Positions 24,535 to 36,783 of a stretch of DNA of 64,000 bases are shown one piece after another. This DNA is from Ziziphus jujuba (Eukaryota; Streptophyta; Magnoliopsida; Rosales; Rhamnaceae). The stretch is taken from the NCBI RefSeq assembly GCF_031755915.1, contig NC_083389.1, positions 12,641,001 through 12,705,000 of the forward strand, read 5' to 3'. Under the pieces are notes generated by a model. The model did no database searches and had not been told where the DNA came from. It saw only the letters and a program-made list of their open reading frames with translations. Made by a program: the position numbers and the translations under genes. The number at the start of each line of letters is the position of its first letter. Position 1 is the first letter of the stretch.

Positions 24535-25793
24535 TTTTTTCACTTTCTTTTCATCCATTACGTTCAATCTGAAAGTGTGTTCGAAATATAGAATGTTCAG
24601 CTAACGTGCAAAGAACACAAAATTCTATAACATTGGTTACATTTTTTTTTTTTTGGCTGAAATAACATTGGTTTACATGTTAATAATAGATTATTTGGTA
24701 AAATAGGTGTTTTCTACCACGAAAGCTTTGAAAGTATTTTTGGAAATATTTATTTATTTTCGGTGTGTTTGACGCAGACAAAGAACATACAGATGTCTGT
24801 TTCGCCAATCCTACCAATGCCCACTCTCTCACATGTTGGATGTAAGACCTTACTCTGTTTTCAACAGAGATTGATGGCACCAACTTGGCCTCTACCCCTT
24901 TTTGGTTGAACTCGATATCTATGACTTTTGACTTAGAAAATCTTCTATATATAGTTTTTATATATGAACAAAGACAAAGAAATAGACAAACTAAAGAAAT
25001 AAATTTTAAACAATTTGGATTGGCTGTACGTGTAATAATAATGGAAGAATTTATTTCCTGTATCATTTTGTGATAAAAGACCTGTGAAAGTTGTTGGAGT
25101 TTTGTCAAAATGATCTCTGTTACGATTCTAGACGCCGCCAAGAGTAGAGTAGGGGATAAATTATCATAAATGATAAAAAAAAAGTTATTAAGTTTCATTT
25201 TTAATTAATAGATACATCACTTCCATTAATAATTTAAATTAAAATCTAAAATAAATGATGACTCTTTTCATTTGCCATATTGTATTATTTCCGATATAAA
25301 TATAAACATGCTTTTTAACGTATCACAATTCTATATATATAGATTTCTATGATATGTTTATATTTCTTAAACATTTAGCAGGAGTTAAACATGAAATCAT
25401 ATGTTATTTGATAATAGAAGATAAATGTCCATTATAATATATATATACACCTACAAAGAGAGATCAAAATGATAATTAATTATATACAAAAATTAGATAT
25501 ATGAAAACGAAATTAAATATATATATATAAATATATTTTTTTATATTTTATTTTATAACAATTTTTAATTTAAAAAGAAAAGGACATCTCTGAAACCCAC
25601 AATTTTATTGATGTAAATGTAAAATATATATTAAATCTACCTTGACAACAAAATCAAACACTATTATTGGAGAAAAAAAGTTAAACATGTTGATATGATT
25701 AAACTCGTTCTATGATTATATTTTTTTATTTTATCTTACTTTTTCTTAAGAGTATTTTTTTTTTTTATTCCTTTTCCTTTGGTGAGATTATGC

Positions 25794-26340
25794 TTGACAA
25801 TGTATCGTGTTAAATCTTATTTGTGTCGTGTTCGTATAGAATTAAGATAATCCAAATACGATTTGTTAAGTTTTCATGTTAAAATAAATAAGTTTTCATG
25901 TTAAAATAGTTAAATTCGAACTCATTTAATAAATTATCTTGTAATCTGTAACTCAATCTGTTAACCCATTAATGATAAATATAAAATTGAAAATTCAAAT
26001 TTTACTTAACTTTGAAATAATAAACTAATATGTTCAAAAATAGATTACAAAAATTCTTATTTGTTTTTAAATTTATTTAGAAATTAAACTAAAAAAAAAA
26101 AATTAATACATGTTTAATAATAAATTAAATAATTTTAATATTATAAAACTTATATAATTATCAAAATATTCGTTTTTAATGGGTTTAATGAGTTTATCGT
26201 GTTTCATCCATTAAAATCATTAATTTATTAAATCTTATTAAATGATATTGATACAGATTTAATATAATATTATCAATTTAAATTTGTAAATTATTGTGTA
26301 GATTCATATCGTATAGTTATGTCGTGTGAAATTTTATTAA
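25794..26340 (+). mobile_element. MITE-like interspersed repeat, copy B
   Basis: Colinear with 5362-5866 in the same orientation (for example CATTAATGATAAATA, ATTAAACTAAAAAA, AATAAATTAAATAATTTTAA, TTATCAAAATATT). Its ends are degraded: TTGACAA at the left and TTATTAA at the right. It ends about 230 bp before the start codon of the MMS21 gene, within its probable promoter. Confidence 0.6.
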
Positions 26341-26551
26341 ATCTAAATGAGATAGGCCAAAAAACTGAATTAAAATAAAAAATAAAAAATCCTTACTAAA
26401 CTACTGTCGTTTTAATTAAGCGTCTACCCCGCAAAAAAGGAACCAAAAAAGAGGGAAAAAAAAACAAAAAAACTCATCTTCCTCCGAACACAGCCACACA
26501 CGAATTTTGAGTTTTTTTCTTTAAAAAAAAAAAAAAAAATTCAACAGAAAC

Positions 26552-26560
26552 CCCGCCAAA
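26552..26560 (-). promoter_or_regulatory. E2F-type site in MMS21/HPY2 leader
   Basis: CCCGCCAAA on the plus strand, TTTGGCGGG on the other, fits the E2F consensus WTTSSCSS. It lies 10 bp before the ATG, so in the 5' UTR or core promoter. Confidence 0.5.
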
Positions 26561-26569
26561 ACCAACCCA

Positions 26570-29500
26570 ATGGCGTCGAGCTCCGCTTCTCGTCGCGACG
26601 GTATCACTGGGCGTATCCGAAATTCGGCTTCGACTTTGTACTCCGACAGCCAGTCTCTGATCGCCGTAAGATTTTCCCCTTTTTCACTTTCTGTTTTTGC
26701 TAGTTCGCATTCAAACTTATATTTGTGTATATATAGATTGTTTTGGGTTGGTTTTCGAACTAGCACAGAGAGATAAGTATTTCAATTCAGCTCTTCCTTT
26801 TTGATTCCAGAAAATTAAGAAAGCAATGGGACTTCTTTTCTGAGCATTTTTTATTGGCCTGTCTATTTTATTATTAATATTTTTGTTTCAGGATATTCGG
26901 AAGGCTTGTAGTATGATGAAGGAAGTTGCTGTTGATTTGGAGAGGGACAATCAATCTGAGATGGTAATTTTTTTTTTTAATTTCTTAAAAAAAAAAATAT
27001 TCACATTTTTGTTCTCTATTTGGATTTTCATTGAATTGGTGAAAACTGAAAACCCCCAAAGCAATTGAACATGTAATATTGACAATTTGCTTTAACTCTT
27101 CAACATGCCTCAGTTTTTTTTTTTTTTTTTTTTTTTCTTTTTTGTGTAATGATTTACTTTCTAACTAATGAGAGAACATAAATCAATGCCTTACTCTTAC
27201 TCTTTATCACAATGTAGGAGAAAATAAACATGTCAAAATTTGGATAAAGGATAATGTTAACATAATGTTAACATATCTTTGGACTCACACGCTTGCAGAG
27301 CTGACAGTGTGTCAGCTTGAAGCCTGTGAATGTGAAGCCTTTTCTTGGTTTCGCCTAGAGTTACTTTGTGAACATCATGTGTTTTGATAACTGTAGCAAT
27401 GTAAGTGAGACATGGTACAAAGCCTATCTTTGGACTCATGCACACATGGACAAGTCACACATTGTCAGTTTGCAGCCTGTGAATACAAAATACGAAGTCT
27501 TGACTTGGTTTGGCCTAGAGTTACTCTAGGTGAATACTATGTGCTTTGCTAAACATAGTAATATTAGTGACACATGATTGAAAAATATATATATATATAT
27601 ATATTGTTTTTATGTTTACTCAGTGATGAGAGAATCGTTTTCCTTTAAACAGGTAAAGGAGCTAGAGAATGCCGTTGTTGAATTGTTGGATACTTATAAC
27701 AACTGTATGCATTTCTCATCAGCAATTCAATCTGTTGGTGAGAAATACCAGCCTGAGCAGGAGGTGCTTGAGTTCTCTTTTAGTGCACTGTTTATCATTG
27801 AATGGCTACTTTGATAGTTTGATTCGTTCACTGACATTTAATATTTTCCTTCTCTTTTTTTGCTCTTCCATTCTAACTTGCTTGTTGGCTTGATGTTTGA
27901 AATTCAGCTGACTGATTTTAAGAAGTTGATTGAGGATGAGATTACAAAGCTTAAGGCTAATTCACCCTCAGTTCCACAAAACAATCCTCTGATACGCCAA
28001 TTCAAAGAAGCTGTCTGGGTATGGCCTTTTAATTTCAAATTTAATGCAGTCAGGGATTGAAATTTGACTAAATTAAACCAAGGAACTATAATTCTGTCAG
28101 ATTTTCTATATGGTATAAGTCGATGTTTTGTTTTCAAGTATTTTTGCTCTTTCTGTTCCTTATAATACATATTCGTTTCCTGTATCTATTCTGTGTATTC
28201 TTCCAGTATTTCACTGTCCATTACATGGTACTAAAGAGTGTGGAAACCAAAAACGTGATAAAAGTGCTTTAATCCCATTTCATTACCTGATTTATTGTCT
28301 TTAAATTGAAGATAAAAAGTAGACTTAACAGTTCCAGTGATATTAAGTACTTGAAAACATTCTCAAGGTTAGTGTGAAAATGGTTAACTGGTCTGCACCG
28401 TCATCATATTGCAAGAGTAAGATTTTTCACTTATCAAGTTCTCTTCATGATAACTTCTGTCAGTTGGCCCGGTTTGACATATTGGAAAGAGGTGGCTTGA
28501 AAGTGTTCAGTTAAAAAGGAAAAGGTAAGGTTGAGGAGGATAAGATAGAAACAAAAGGAACCGACATGAATAGGCCTCATACAATGCAGGTCAAAAACCA
28601 TAATTTGCAACTTATTAAACTTTTAATGTGTCAAATAAATTATCTGAGATAATGTAATTATTTTGTTTTCTTTCAAACATAAACTACAATGAGTATAATT
28701 CATTGGATTTTGTCATCCTGCTATGATGGTATCCATCATGCTGAAATGGACCCTCTCATTGCACTAGAAGTAATCAGATCATGGAGATGTAGCATGGTAG
28801 TGGAACTGTACTTGTTTTTTTGGTAAAACTTTGGTGCACATTGTGTAATATCCATCCTTAATAATATTATTGGGGTGATTCGCCTATTATTGAAATATTA
28901 AAAAGATTATTCTCGAAAAAGGATTGGTATTGAAGCCTCTTTCTTGCTTCTGCAATATGATGTAATCTAGTAGTAAAATCTATGTCACCAAGTATTTTAA
29001 GGCTCCATTAACAATTGGGAACCCTCTAAAAATCATGAATGTTAAGTTATGCCATGGTTTACCATAAGATAAGTCAAACTGGACTTGATAGAACTTGCAT
29101 TATTTGCAAACCAGCATGAGTTATAATATAACTTTTTTGTTTCCATATTTAAGTATTCAATTCACATTTATCAGCTGCATTACTTACTGCTGTCTAAAAA
29201 ATCAGTGTTTCAAAATGTTCCTGCAGAATGTTCATCACACAGGACAACTTATGCCAGGTGACGAGCAGGAGGATATTGTGATGACCAGTACCCAGTGTAA
29301 TCTTCTTAATATCACCTGCCCGTTAACCGGAAAGCCTGTTACTGAACTGGCAGATCCTGTTCGAAGGTATTGTAATTGTCACTTTTACACTGTTTTGCTG
29401 CATTTGCCAGTATATTTCTTTAACACCTGCCCATTGAAGCCAGCTGAGATTGAAAAGGGGAACCAGCGTTTCATACCCTTATATGGGGAAAGATGGAAAT

Positions 29501-30274
29501 TGTTTGTTGACTGGATCTAAACGACAGAGGGCGAGAGACGCTGTAACAATCTCTTCTTGTAGTTCATTAGCCAACTCCCAAGTTCATCAATTAACAAGTA
29601 CCAAGACATGCTGATATCAAAAGAAAAAGAAATAAAATCAGTTTAGAAGGTTATTGCAGTACTGAGTGCAACATTCTAGGGAATAGTGAATCATAGATCA
29701 CGTTTTAGTCCTTAAATAATTTATTTTCTGTGTTGTGATGGTTTGATATACATAATGGACTCATTTCTTAATAACTAAACTCATCAATCATTCTGATGTA
29801 TATGTCACAACATTTTCGTTCAAAAAATCTAAATTATTATCAGGCCTGCCTATCTCACTGGAATTCAAATCATATTGTTATCGCATATGCTGTAGAGACA
29901 GTAAACCTTCAATATTTCATCTTTCTTCACCTTATATATTCTTGGGCTGATGCAGTGTGGGATGCAAGCATGTTTATGACAGAAAGGCAATTTTACAGTA
30001 CATAAGATCAAAGAACTCACGTGGCCAGTGCCCTGTTGCTGGTAATTTTCTATTTGCTAAGTATTTGCAAATTTCTTCATCCTTATAATTTCTGGAGTCT
30101 TATCTTTGAAATCTTTTACTGTCAGGTTGCCCTAAGATATTGCAGGAAGAAAATGTGGTGTGCGATACATTGTTGCCCATTGATATAGCGGAAATGCGCA
30201 CAATGACTAGGCAAACTGCTAGAACCGACGTAATCGAAGATTTCACCGAGGTTGATGAAGAAGATAGTGAATGA
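26570..30274 (+). CDS. HPY2: E3 SUMO-protein ligase MMS21 (NSE2 / HIGH PLOIDY 2)
   Basis: The NSE2 subunit of the SMC5/6 complex, a nuclear SP-RING SUMO ligase needed in Arabidopsis for meristem cell cycling and DNA repair. Seven exons: 26570-26665, 26892-26963, 27653-27763, 27908-28018, 29227-29366, 29956-30041, 30126-30274. All phases join to 254 residues, close to the Arabidopsis protein (249). Residues about 20-130 are the helical SMC5-binding arm. The SP-RING (about 155-210) has CPLTGKPV, then ligands C180 and H182 (GCKHVYD), C202 and C207 (QCPVAGCP). The acidic tail ends EDFTEVDEEDSE. The start is the first ATG, giving MASSSASRRDG. Intron 2 holds a local duplication. Neighbours match the Arabidopsis order HPY2, ERL1, AAA-ATPase. 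Confidence 0.95.
27274..27573 (+). repeat. Diverged tandem duplication (about 150 bp) in HPY2 intron 2
   Basis: TATCTTTGGACTCA begins copies at about 27274 and 27426. Both continue through AGCCTGTGAAT, TTGGTTT, GCCTAGAGTTACT and ATGTG. Copies differ by many substitutions and indels. Confidence 0.8.
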
Positions 30275-30791
30275 TGAAAGTAATCGTAAAAAATTATCCA
30301 AGCGAGCATTTTTCCTGTAAGAAGTGCACAGTTTGCAGAGAAAGACGGGGTTTTGCTAATCTTTTGATATAGTCTGGGATTATGTCTTTGTAATTATTCT
30401 AATGAGATTGGTTGCAAATTCATATCCCAAAAGTTTATGGACTAAAAGAAACTGTGACACTCTTTTTGCTAACTTTTGGTTATTTCCTTGGCAAATAGAA
30501 TTTGCGGCGTGTTCTTTTTACATTGCAATATGCTAAAAGTTTCCAAATTATTTTTTTTTCCCCTCAAATGACATTGTAGTGTTATGGATTGTCAATTAGT
30601 TTTCAATCATGTACTAAAGTAACAATTAATGATTCATTTAGAGAAAATTTTTATAAAATAAAAATTTAAAAAAATTAAGATCTGTAGCATTTTCGGATTT
30701 ACATTTTATGAAGAATTTATTTACGATACAAATTGGATTTATATTCACATGCATAGTGTAGAACCCCAACAAAGTGAATGTAAAACTTGAC

Positions 30792-30849
<58 letters not shown>

Positions 30850-30892
30850 TATTTATTCATTGAGAAAAAAAAAAAAAACCTCACATTCTTTA
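30275..30892. other. Intergenic spacer HPY2 to ERL1-like gene
   Basis: HPY2 3' UTR followed by AT-rich DNA with a (TA)25 tract at 30795-30845 and an A-tract. No additional gene. Confidence 0.6.
30795..30845. repeat. (TA)n microsatellite
   Basis: About 51 bp of uninterrupted TA, 150-200 bp upstream of the ERL1-like start codon. Confidence 0.95.
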
Positions 30893-30901
30893 CCCGCCAA
30901 A
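30893..30901 (-). promoter_or_regulatory. E2F-type site upstream of ERL1-like gene
   Basis: CCCGCCAAA, identical to the nine bases before HPY2, 94 bp upstream of the ATG at 30996. Confidence 0.45.
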
Positions 30902-30995
30902 AGGCTGTACTTTGTTGTATAGAATCCCAAACAGAGAGCCTCCGTATGCTTTCTTCAGAACCTTGAACCATTTGACGTTCAAAGTGTCTGAGAAA

Positions 30996-33900
30996 ATGGG
31001 GTTTAACAGAGTTTGTTTGGGTAGATTTTCTTCGCTCTTCTCAAGCTATCTCCATCCCTTCGTTCCCGTTTCTCTCTCTTCTCCTACTCGCTCACTCCCT
31101 CTTCCTATTCATTCCTTCTGTCACACTACTTCCGTCTCAGCTGTCCAGTCTCAACACCCATCGACTCCTCACCGGTCCTTGCCTATGAAGAACAGCGAAA
31201 ATCGTTGGAAACCCATGTGTCTGTACTATACACAAGGAAAATGCACTAAGGTTAAAGCTTTTATTCCACCAACCTAATCATTCTTAAGTCCGCATTTAGC
31301 TATAGTTCCTCTGTTTGTTTCTTGTGGATTATTTTTTTCTCTGATTTTTTTTTTAAATTGTGGATTTTTTTCTCTGATTTTTTAAATTGTTTTTCTGTTT
31401 TTCTATGATTTTCTTTGTGCTTTACGATTATGGAAGATTCTTTTTTGTCTTGCACATAAGTTGTTTGATAAAATTTCTGAAACAATGAAAATTCATCGTT
31501 AAGTGTTGTCCTAGTAGAAAGTTCTGAATATAAGAAGGGTTGTGAGTTGTACTAAAGACAAAGAAAATGCTGGTTTTGGTAGATGGATGATCCTATTCAC
31601 CTAGAGAAGTTCAACCATGATTGCTCCAGGGATCTTCAAGTTGATGTTGCCAACTTAAACAGCATGCACTCTCAGGAATTAGACTATTTTCTGGTGCTTG
31701 ATTTGGAAGGCAAAATTGAAATTCTTGAATTTCCAGTAGTGATGATTGATGCAAAAAACATGAACGTCATTGATTTTTTCCACAGGTTTTCCACTCTGCT
31801 CCCTTCATCATTTCTTGTTCTGAGAATTGCAATTAATTAACATTATATATATATATATATATATATATCTTTCTTCCTTTGGCTGCTGGAAGGCCAGAGA
31901 CAGAAATGTTTTCTATAAGTTTTTCTAACTCAGTGATTTTATTTATTTGATTTTGGAGTGAATTCAGTCAGTGTTTTTATTATTCATTAGCATATGCATA
32001 TTTATATTCCTCCTTTGTAACATCAGTAAGAACATGTTCTAAACTGAGACTGATTTTCATTTTCTTCTACAACTTTTAACTGTTGTTTATTTTCATTTAT
32101 AGGTTTGTGAGGCCCTCAGGAATGAGCGACCAGCGTATAAATGAATATATTGAAGGAAAATATGGCAAATTTGGTGTTGATCGGTAAATCCCACCTTCCA
32201 ATTCTTAATTTCTTTTTATACAAAGAACTCGGCCTTTGAATCAACAATAACCTAATCAGTCATTTTCAAAATAAAAATTATTTGGCAAAGAGCAAAGGAA
32301 TATTGATATTCCAGGTTTCTGATTGAGACTGCATTGTTCCCTATGTCTTTGTCATAATGTTTTTCTTAGTTGCAGTGGGAAGATTGGTTTGCTTCAAAAC
32401 CTTTTCAAAGGAGAATAGGGTCCTGTTAAGTGACTTATTGAAGCATCCAAGCATTGGTTCCTCTCACAAAATAAATTAATGGCTTGTGCTGTAGTGATAG
32501 CATGTTATATTATTAATGATTAATTAAATGACAATTTAATATTTAGATGGCTAAAAGTTAGTCTGTTGCCACACCTTTGTTCCCCCTGGATACAAACCCT
32601 GTTACTCTGTATCAGTTTTACGAGCATAAGATAAGGTGCTAAAACTTGTATCAGCATCATCCTTGCTTCTTTGTATTTGCTCTTGATCATTAATCAACCC
32701 ATGATCTATGGTTTCTAACTCACCAGTTTTGACCAACACTCTCAATATTTACCAATCTTGACACCACCAAATCAACCACAGAACTATTAACACACCATTA
32801 CAGCTAATATGAAATTTAGTAGAATCCTTGGAGAAGTTGATTAAATCATATAAATTTGATTTAGCATATGGTATGGTTCTATGAATGGCTTTTAATGTAT
32901 TGTGAATTCTAAAGTCATAAGTTATATTTTATCTTAAAAAACGTACCTTAGGTATGTGATGATTCATGGAAATGTGGTCTTGCTTTCTGCATGTATGCTT
33001 TAACTGGAAAATTGATCAAGATACTTGAAGCTGCAGTGTCTGGCATGATACAGCTATACCATTTAAGGATGTTGTACCAGAATTTGAAGCTTGGTTGACT
33101 CAGCATCAGCTGTGGGGAGAAGACTTAGGTGGCTTCCTTAACAGAGCAGCATTTGTAACTTGGTGAGTCTATTCTTGTTATGAATATTTAATTTTCCTTA
33201 CCAGTAAGTTTCTCATTGCAAGCTTCTCAATTCTGCCTTTGCATTGTTTCTCAATTTTTCTATTACTTCACATGGCACCTAGTTGTTTTGCAAAATATCG
33301 CTATCTAATATATATTTTCAAACATGTCCTAAAATTCAGTTGATGTTCCAATCATTCCTGCCACATTTCTTTTGTAAATTCTCTTTAACCGTATTAGATT
33401 TGGGATTAACAACTACTAGAGATTGCTAACATTTCTTTGTTTTACTCATGTAGTGGAAACTGGGATCTGAAGACAAAGGTTCCTGAGCAATGTAAAGTGT
33501 CAAAGATAAAGCTTCCTTCATATTTTATGGAATGGATCAATCTCAAAGACGTATATCTTAATTTCTACAAGAGGAGGGTAAGTTCATACAGACTTCTATT
33601 CATTTCCTGACAACAGAACTTTTCTATGTCATGAAACTTTTGATTGTCTGAAAGAGTTCAATCAATATTTATAATTTGAAGTTTAAAAAATGTTACGTGT
33701 GTTTTTCTTGTGATATATCATTATAGAACTTGAAAAAGACCATTTTTTTTTTTTTCTTGTCATAATTATATCATACAAATATGAAATGAATCTCTAAGAC
33801 CAAACTTTTTCTGACTGACAGTGTTTAATCATCAATTGTCAAGCTTAATCTAATATAAATTAACACATCCATAGAGCAGATAGGCTCCTTGTTAACTAAA

Positions 33901-34270
33901 AACTAAAAGTGTCATCAAAGAACTGAGGTGATCATGGTATGGAAATACATCAGGTTCTTCTTCAGGCTGGAACAAAAGTTGACCTTTTAGTTCACAAGGT
34001 TTATTTTTTTATTTTAATCTTTTTTATTTTTTTAGTATGTTTGTGTGTTTGGTTGGTTATGGATGACAGGCCACGGGAATGATGACGATGATGAAGGAAC
34101 TTCGGATACCATTATCGGGAAGTCACCATCTTGGATTTGATGATGCAAAGAACATATCAAGAGTATTGCAGCATATGCTTACTGATGGTGCAGTTTTGAA
34201 TATTACTGCAAGGAAGAATCCTAATCATCCTGAAAAGACTGACTTTCTTTTGAAGGATAGAATAAGGTAG
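30996..34270 (+). CDS. ERL1: ERI1-like DEDDh 3'-5' exoribonuclease, plastid-targeted (ERL1-like)
   Basis: A DEDDh-family 3'-5' exonuclease close to Arabidopsis ERL1 (At3g15140), which matures plastid 5S rRNA. Exons 30996-31250, 31583-31785, 32103-32183, 33037-33162, 33454-33577, 34070-34270 join in phase to 329 residues. The first 60 residues are Ser/Arg/Pro-rich with few acids, like a chloroplast transit peptide. Catalytic set: D125-x-E127 (FLVLDLEGK), D226 (CGNWDLKT) and H283 with D288 (HHLGFDDAKN), so all motifs are present. A short Cys cluster C-x7-C (CLYYTQGKC) spans residues 75-83, with another Cys at 99, before the nuclease domain. The stop TAG overlaps a possible donor (AAG/GTAGCT), so a longer isoform is conceivable. 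Length matches the Arabidopsis protein (about 337). Confidence 0.9.
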
Positions 34271-34375
34271 CTATCTCTGGCTACGTCTTTCTTTTCAAAC
34301 TGTTACTTCTTTGTTATATAACTTTTCTGCAAAACGGGAAAAGAACCAAAATAAATAAATAAATAAAAAAGTGAC

Positions 34376-34380
<5 letters not shown>

Positions 34381-34460
<80 letters not shown>
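34381..34460. repeat. Compound (CT)22(CA)18 microsatellite
   Basis: CT run at 34381-34425 passes directly into a CA run ending at 34460. Confidence 0.95.
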
Positions 34461-34463
<3 letters not shown>

Positions 34464-35117
34464 CGAGTGAAGTTTTGTTCACGCCTAGCTGAGGGAACGT
34501 TGGAGGGACATGGGATTGTAACGTTGCTTTCTTTCTCAATTATTGTAGTATCTAAAGTTGCGTTGGTTTGGTTACTTTTTTGCCGTTTGTGTTGGGAAGT
34601 TGCATTTTAGAAAGGACTAGATATGAAAACAAATATTTTAGGTGTCAAAAAGGAATTTCTTTGAAGTTTAACCAACCTAGGAAATTGCTAGCTGTAGTGA
34701 TATTGGGTTAACGACTGAACCACCTCATCCACCGCCGCTGCTTTTCACAATTATAGTTCTTTTTAAAGGTCTTAGAAAAGAACAAAGTTCTTTGTAAAGT
34801 TCTTATGCATACATACATAAAATATGCTAGCAGTATGTAGGAAGCAAAAAATAAGAAAGAAAAAGAATTAGCAATATGTAATATGTATAATTTATTTATT
34901 TTGTTAACCTCTTACCTTCAGATAATGTTGAAATTATTAATTATTTTTATTTAACGATGCGATGACAATGCCAAGTCAATTGCTATATTAGTTAAAGACA
35001 ACAAATTGATCCATAAAAAAAGTTCATAATATTATATTGTAAATAATTATTTTTTAAGTAACTTGTAGAAATACCCCAATTTTACCTTATTTCTTTTGCA
35101 CCAATAATGAGTAAATA

Positions 35118-35159
<42 letters not shown>

Positions 35160-35696
35160 AGAATGGAAATATGGTGAGGTGTTAAAATGTGAAAGTACTA
35201 TATTAATTAATAATTTAAAATTAAAATCCTAATTGGATAAATAATAATCTTAAATAATTATCTTTTTAATAGATGCTCATCATAAAGTGAAAAATTAGAA
35301 ACTAAGAACTATATTACAACCATTATAATATAATATATGATAGAATGAAATAGTTCAGGAAGCTACTAATTATCAATACACATTATATTTTATTGATCCT
35401 ATATTTTCAAAGTTTGTGTGCATAATGATTGATTCTTTACATTAGTGGAGCTGGATCTCAGAATGGAATCTTTATTTCCATTTTAGGATGCATCTATGGT
35501 ATGTAAGAGGATTACAACTTTGGTTTGTGTGAGAAAGTAACTAGTAAGCCCAATATTTTCTTTTCCAAAACAATGTTTAATCGGTGGGAAAATCTATTTT
35601 CTACTTTATCTGCAAAAATATTGCTCAAAGAAGCCCCACATTGAAAAGAAACAAAATCTTTGAAGAAAAAGAATTACAAATTTTATTTTCTCTCTC

Positions 35697-35731
<35 letters not shown>

Positions 35732-35883
35732 TATAAAAGGATGAGAATATATATTTTCTACCTTGTGGATTGTAGCCCCACACAAGTTTTTAAAAAAAGG
35801 GGGAAAAAAGCATCTTATCAAATAGATTTTGGCACTAAAAATAGCCGTTGGTCCTTGGAAACCCTATACAATGCCAAACACCA

Positions 35884-35924
<41 letters not shown>

Positions 35925-35979
35925 ATTTGTGCTAATTCCAATTTCCATCCCCTTTGCGCACTTGAAAACCAACTTATTA

Positions 35980-35987
35980 TTTGGCGG
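35980..35987 (+). promoter_or_regulatory. E2F-type motif upstream of AAA-ATPase gene
   Basis: TTTGGCGG fits WTTSSCSS. About 800 bp before the ATG at 36784, so weaker positional support than the two sites before HPY2 and ERL1. Confidence 0.3.
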
Positions 35988-36240
35988 CAACAAATTGGTG
36001 CAAAAATAAAAATTCAAGTGAAAAATAAAATAAAATCGCAATCCCTCTCATCGGATAAACACTTCCACTCTCTTCCCAAGCGCGTGCGGTTAACTTTCTC
36101 AAATCCCAATCAAATCTCAATTTCCCAACGCTTAAATTGTCCTAAACAACTGGCCTCTGGGTCCCAAAAACAATCAGTTCTTTCTTATTAGCCCTTCACC
36201 AGAAACATGATTAAGAATATAAACTCACGCGCTTGACGCG

Positions 36241-36246
36241 CACGTG
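36241..36246. promoter_or_regulatory. G-box CACGTG in AAA-ATPase promoter
   Basis: Perfect CACGTG palindrome within a locally GC-rich stretch (ACGCGCTTGACGCGCACGTG), about 540 bp before the ATG. Confidence 0.4.
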
Positions 36247-36477
36247 GTAATGAACCCAGGAAAAAATCAGGTCTTGAACTCTTTTGTATACGCTCACGCC
36301 CTAGTGTTGTTTATTAAGTTGAAAACAGCAAATGAGAAATTTCAGAGAGAAAGAGAGAGAGAGGAGCTGCAGATAGCCTTCAAAAGCCAAGCCCCAATCT
36401 TCAAGGAACACAGCCGAAAAAAAAGTCGTCGAAAGGGTTTAAAAAAGCGAAAAGCTTTCAACAAAAAAATCTGTTTC

Positions 36478-36772
36478 TTAGGGTTTTCATTTCTCTCTTG
36501 ATTTTTCTCTCCATTCCAATTCGTTTATCGTCTCGGACCGATCCGACTAAGCTATTCACTAGGTGAGTCTAAAATTGGCACACTGCTTCATTCAATGTTT
36601 CTATTGTCAATCTCAGACTAATTCCAAAACGCCTAATCAGAAGGATTAAGGAAGCGATCGAACCTCAAATTTCTGCAATAGAAACATAGATTATGTATAT
36701 GTATATATTTATATAGATTATTAGGAACATTTGGATATATAGTTAAGACAATATTTATATAGAATCTTTCAG
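36478..36772 (+). promoter_or_regulatory. Leader with telo-box and 5' UTR intron of AAA-ATPase gene
   Basis: TTAGGGTTTT telo-box at 36478-36487. A leader exon ends at 36562 (AG/GTGAGT) and a UTR intron runs 36563-36772 (ending CTTTCAG), leaving 11 nt before the ATG. Both splice sites are strong matches. Confidence 0.6.
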
Positions 36773-36783
36773 AGATTCTTGTC

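Larger units (their letters stand above)
22234..25793. other. AT-rich intergenic DNA with local duplications
   Basis: No gene recognised. Contains a 60-bp segment duplicated at 22429 and 22571, (AT)n at 22320-22340, 22789-22832 and 24496-24529, (ATAC)n at about 22492-22521, and a 219-bp tandem duplication. An open frame on the minus strand at 24680-25198 matches no family I know. Confidence 0.5.
34271..36240. other. Intergenic DNA with microsatellites, upstream of AAA-ATPase gene
   Basis: No gene recognised. Holds a compound (CT)n(CA)n repeat, (AT)n at 35120-35155 and 35700-35727, and a T35 tract at 35886-35920. The promoter of the AAA-ATPase gene begins in the less AT-rich part after about 35920. 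Confidence 0.55.

Noticed and set aside
24680..25198. 172-residue open frame on the minus strand
   Set aside because: No domain, motif or family resemblance; composition follows the AT-rich background and no neighbouring exon supports it.
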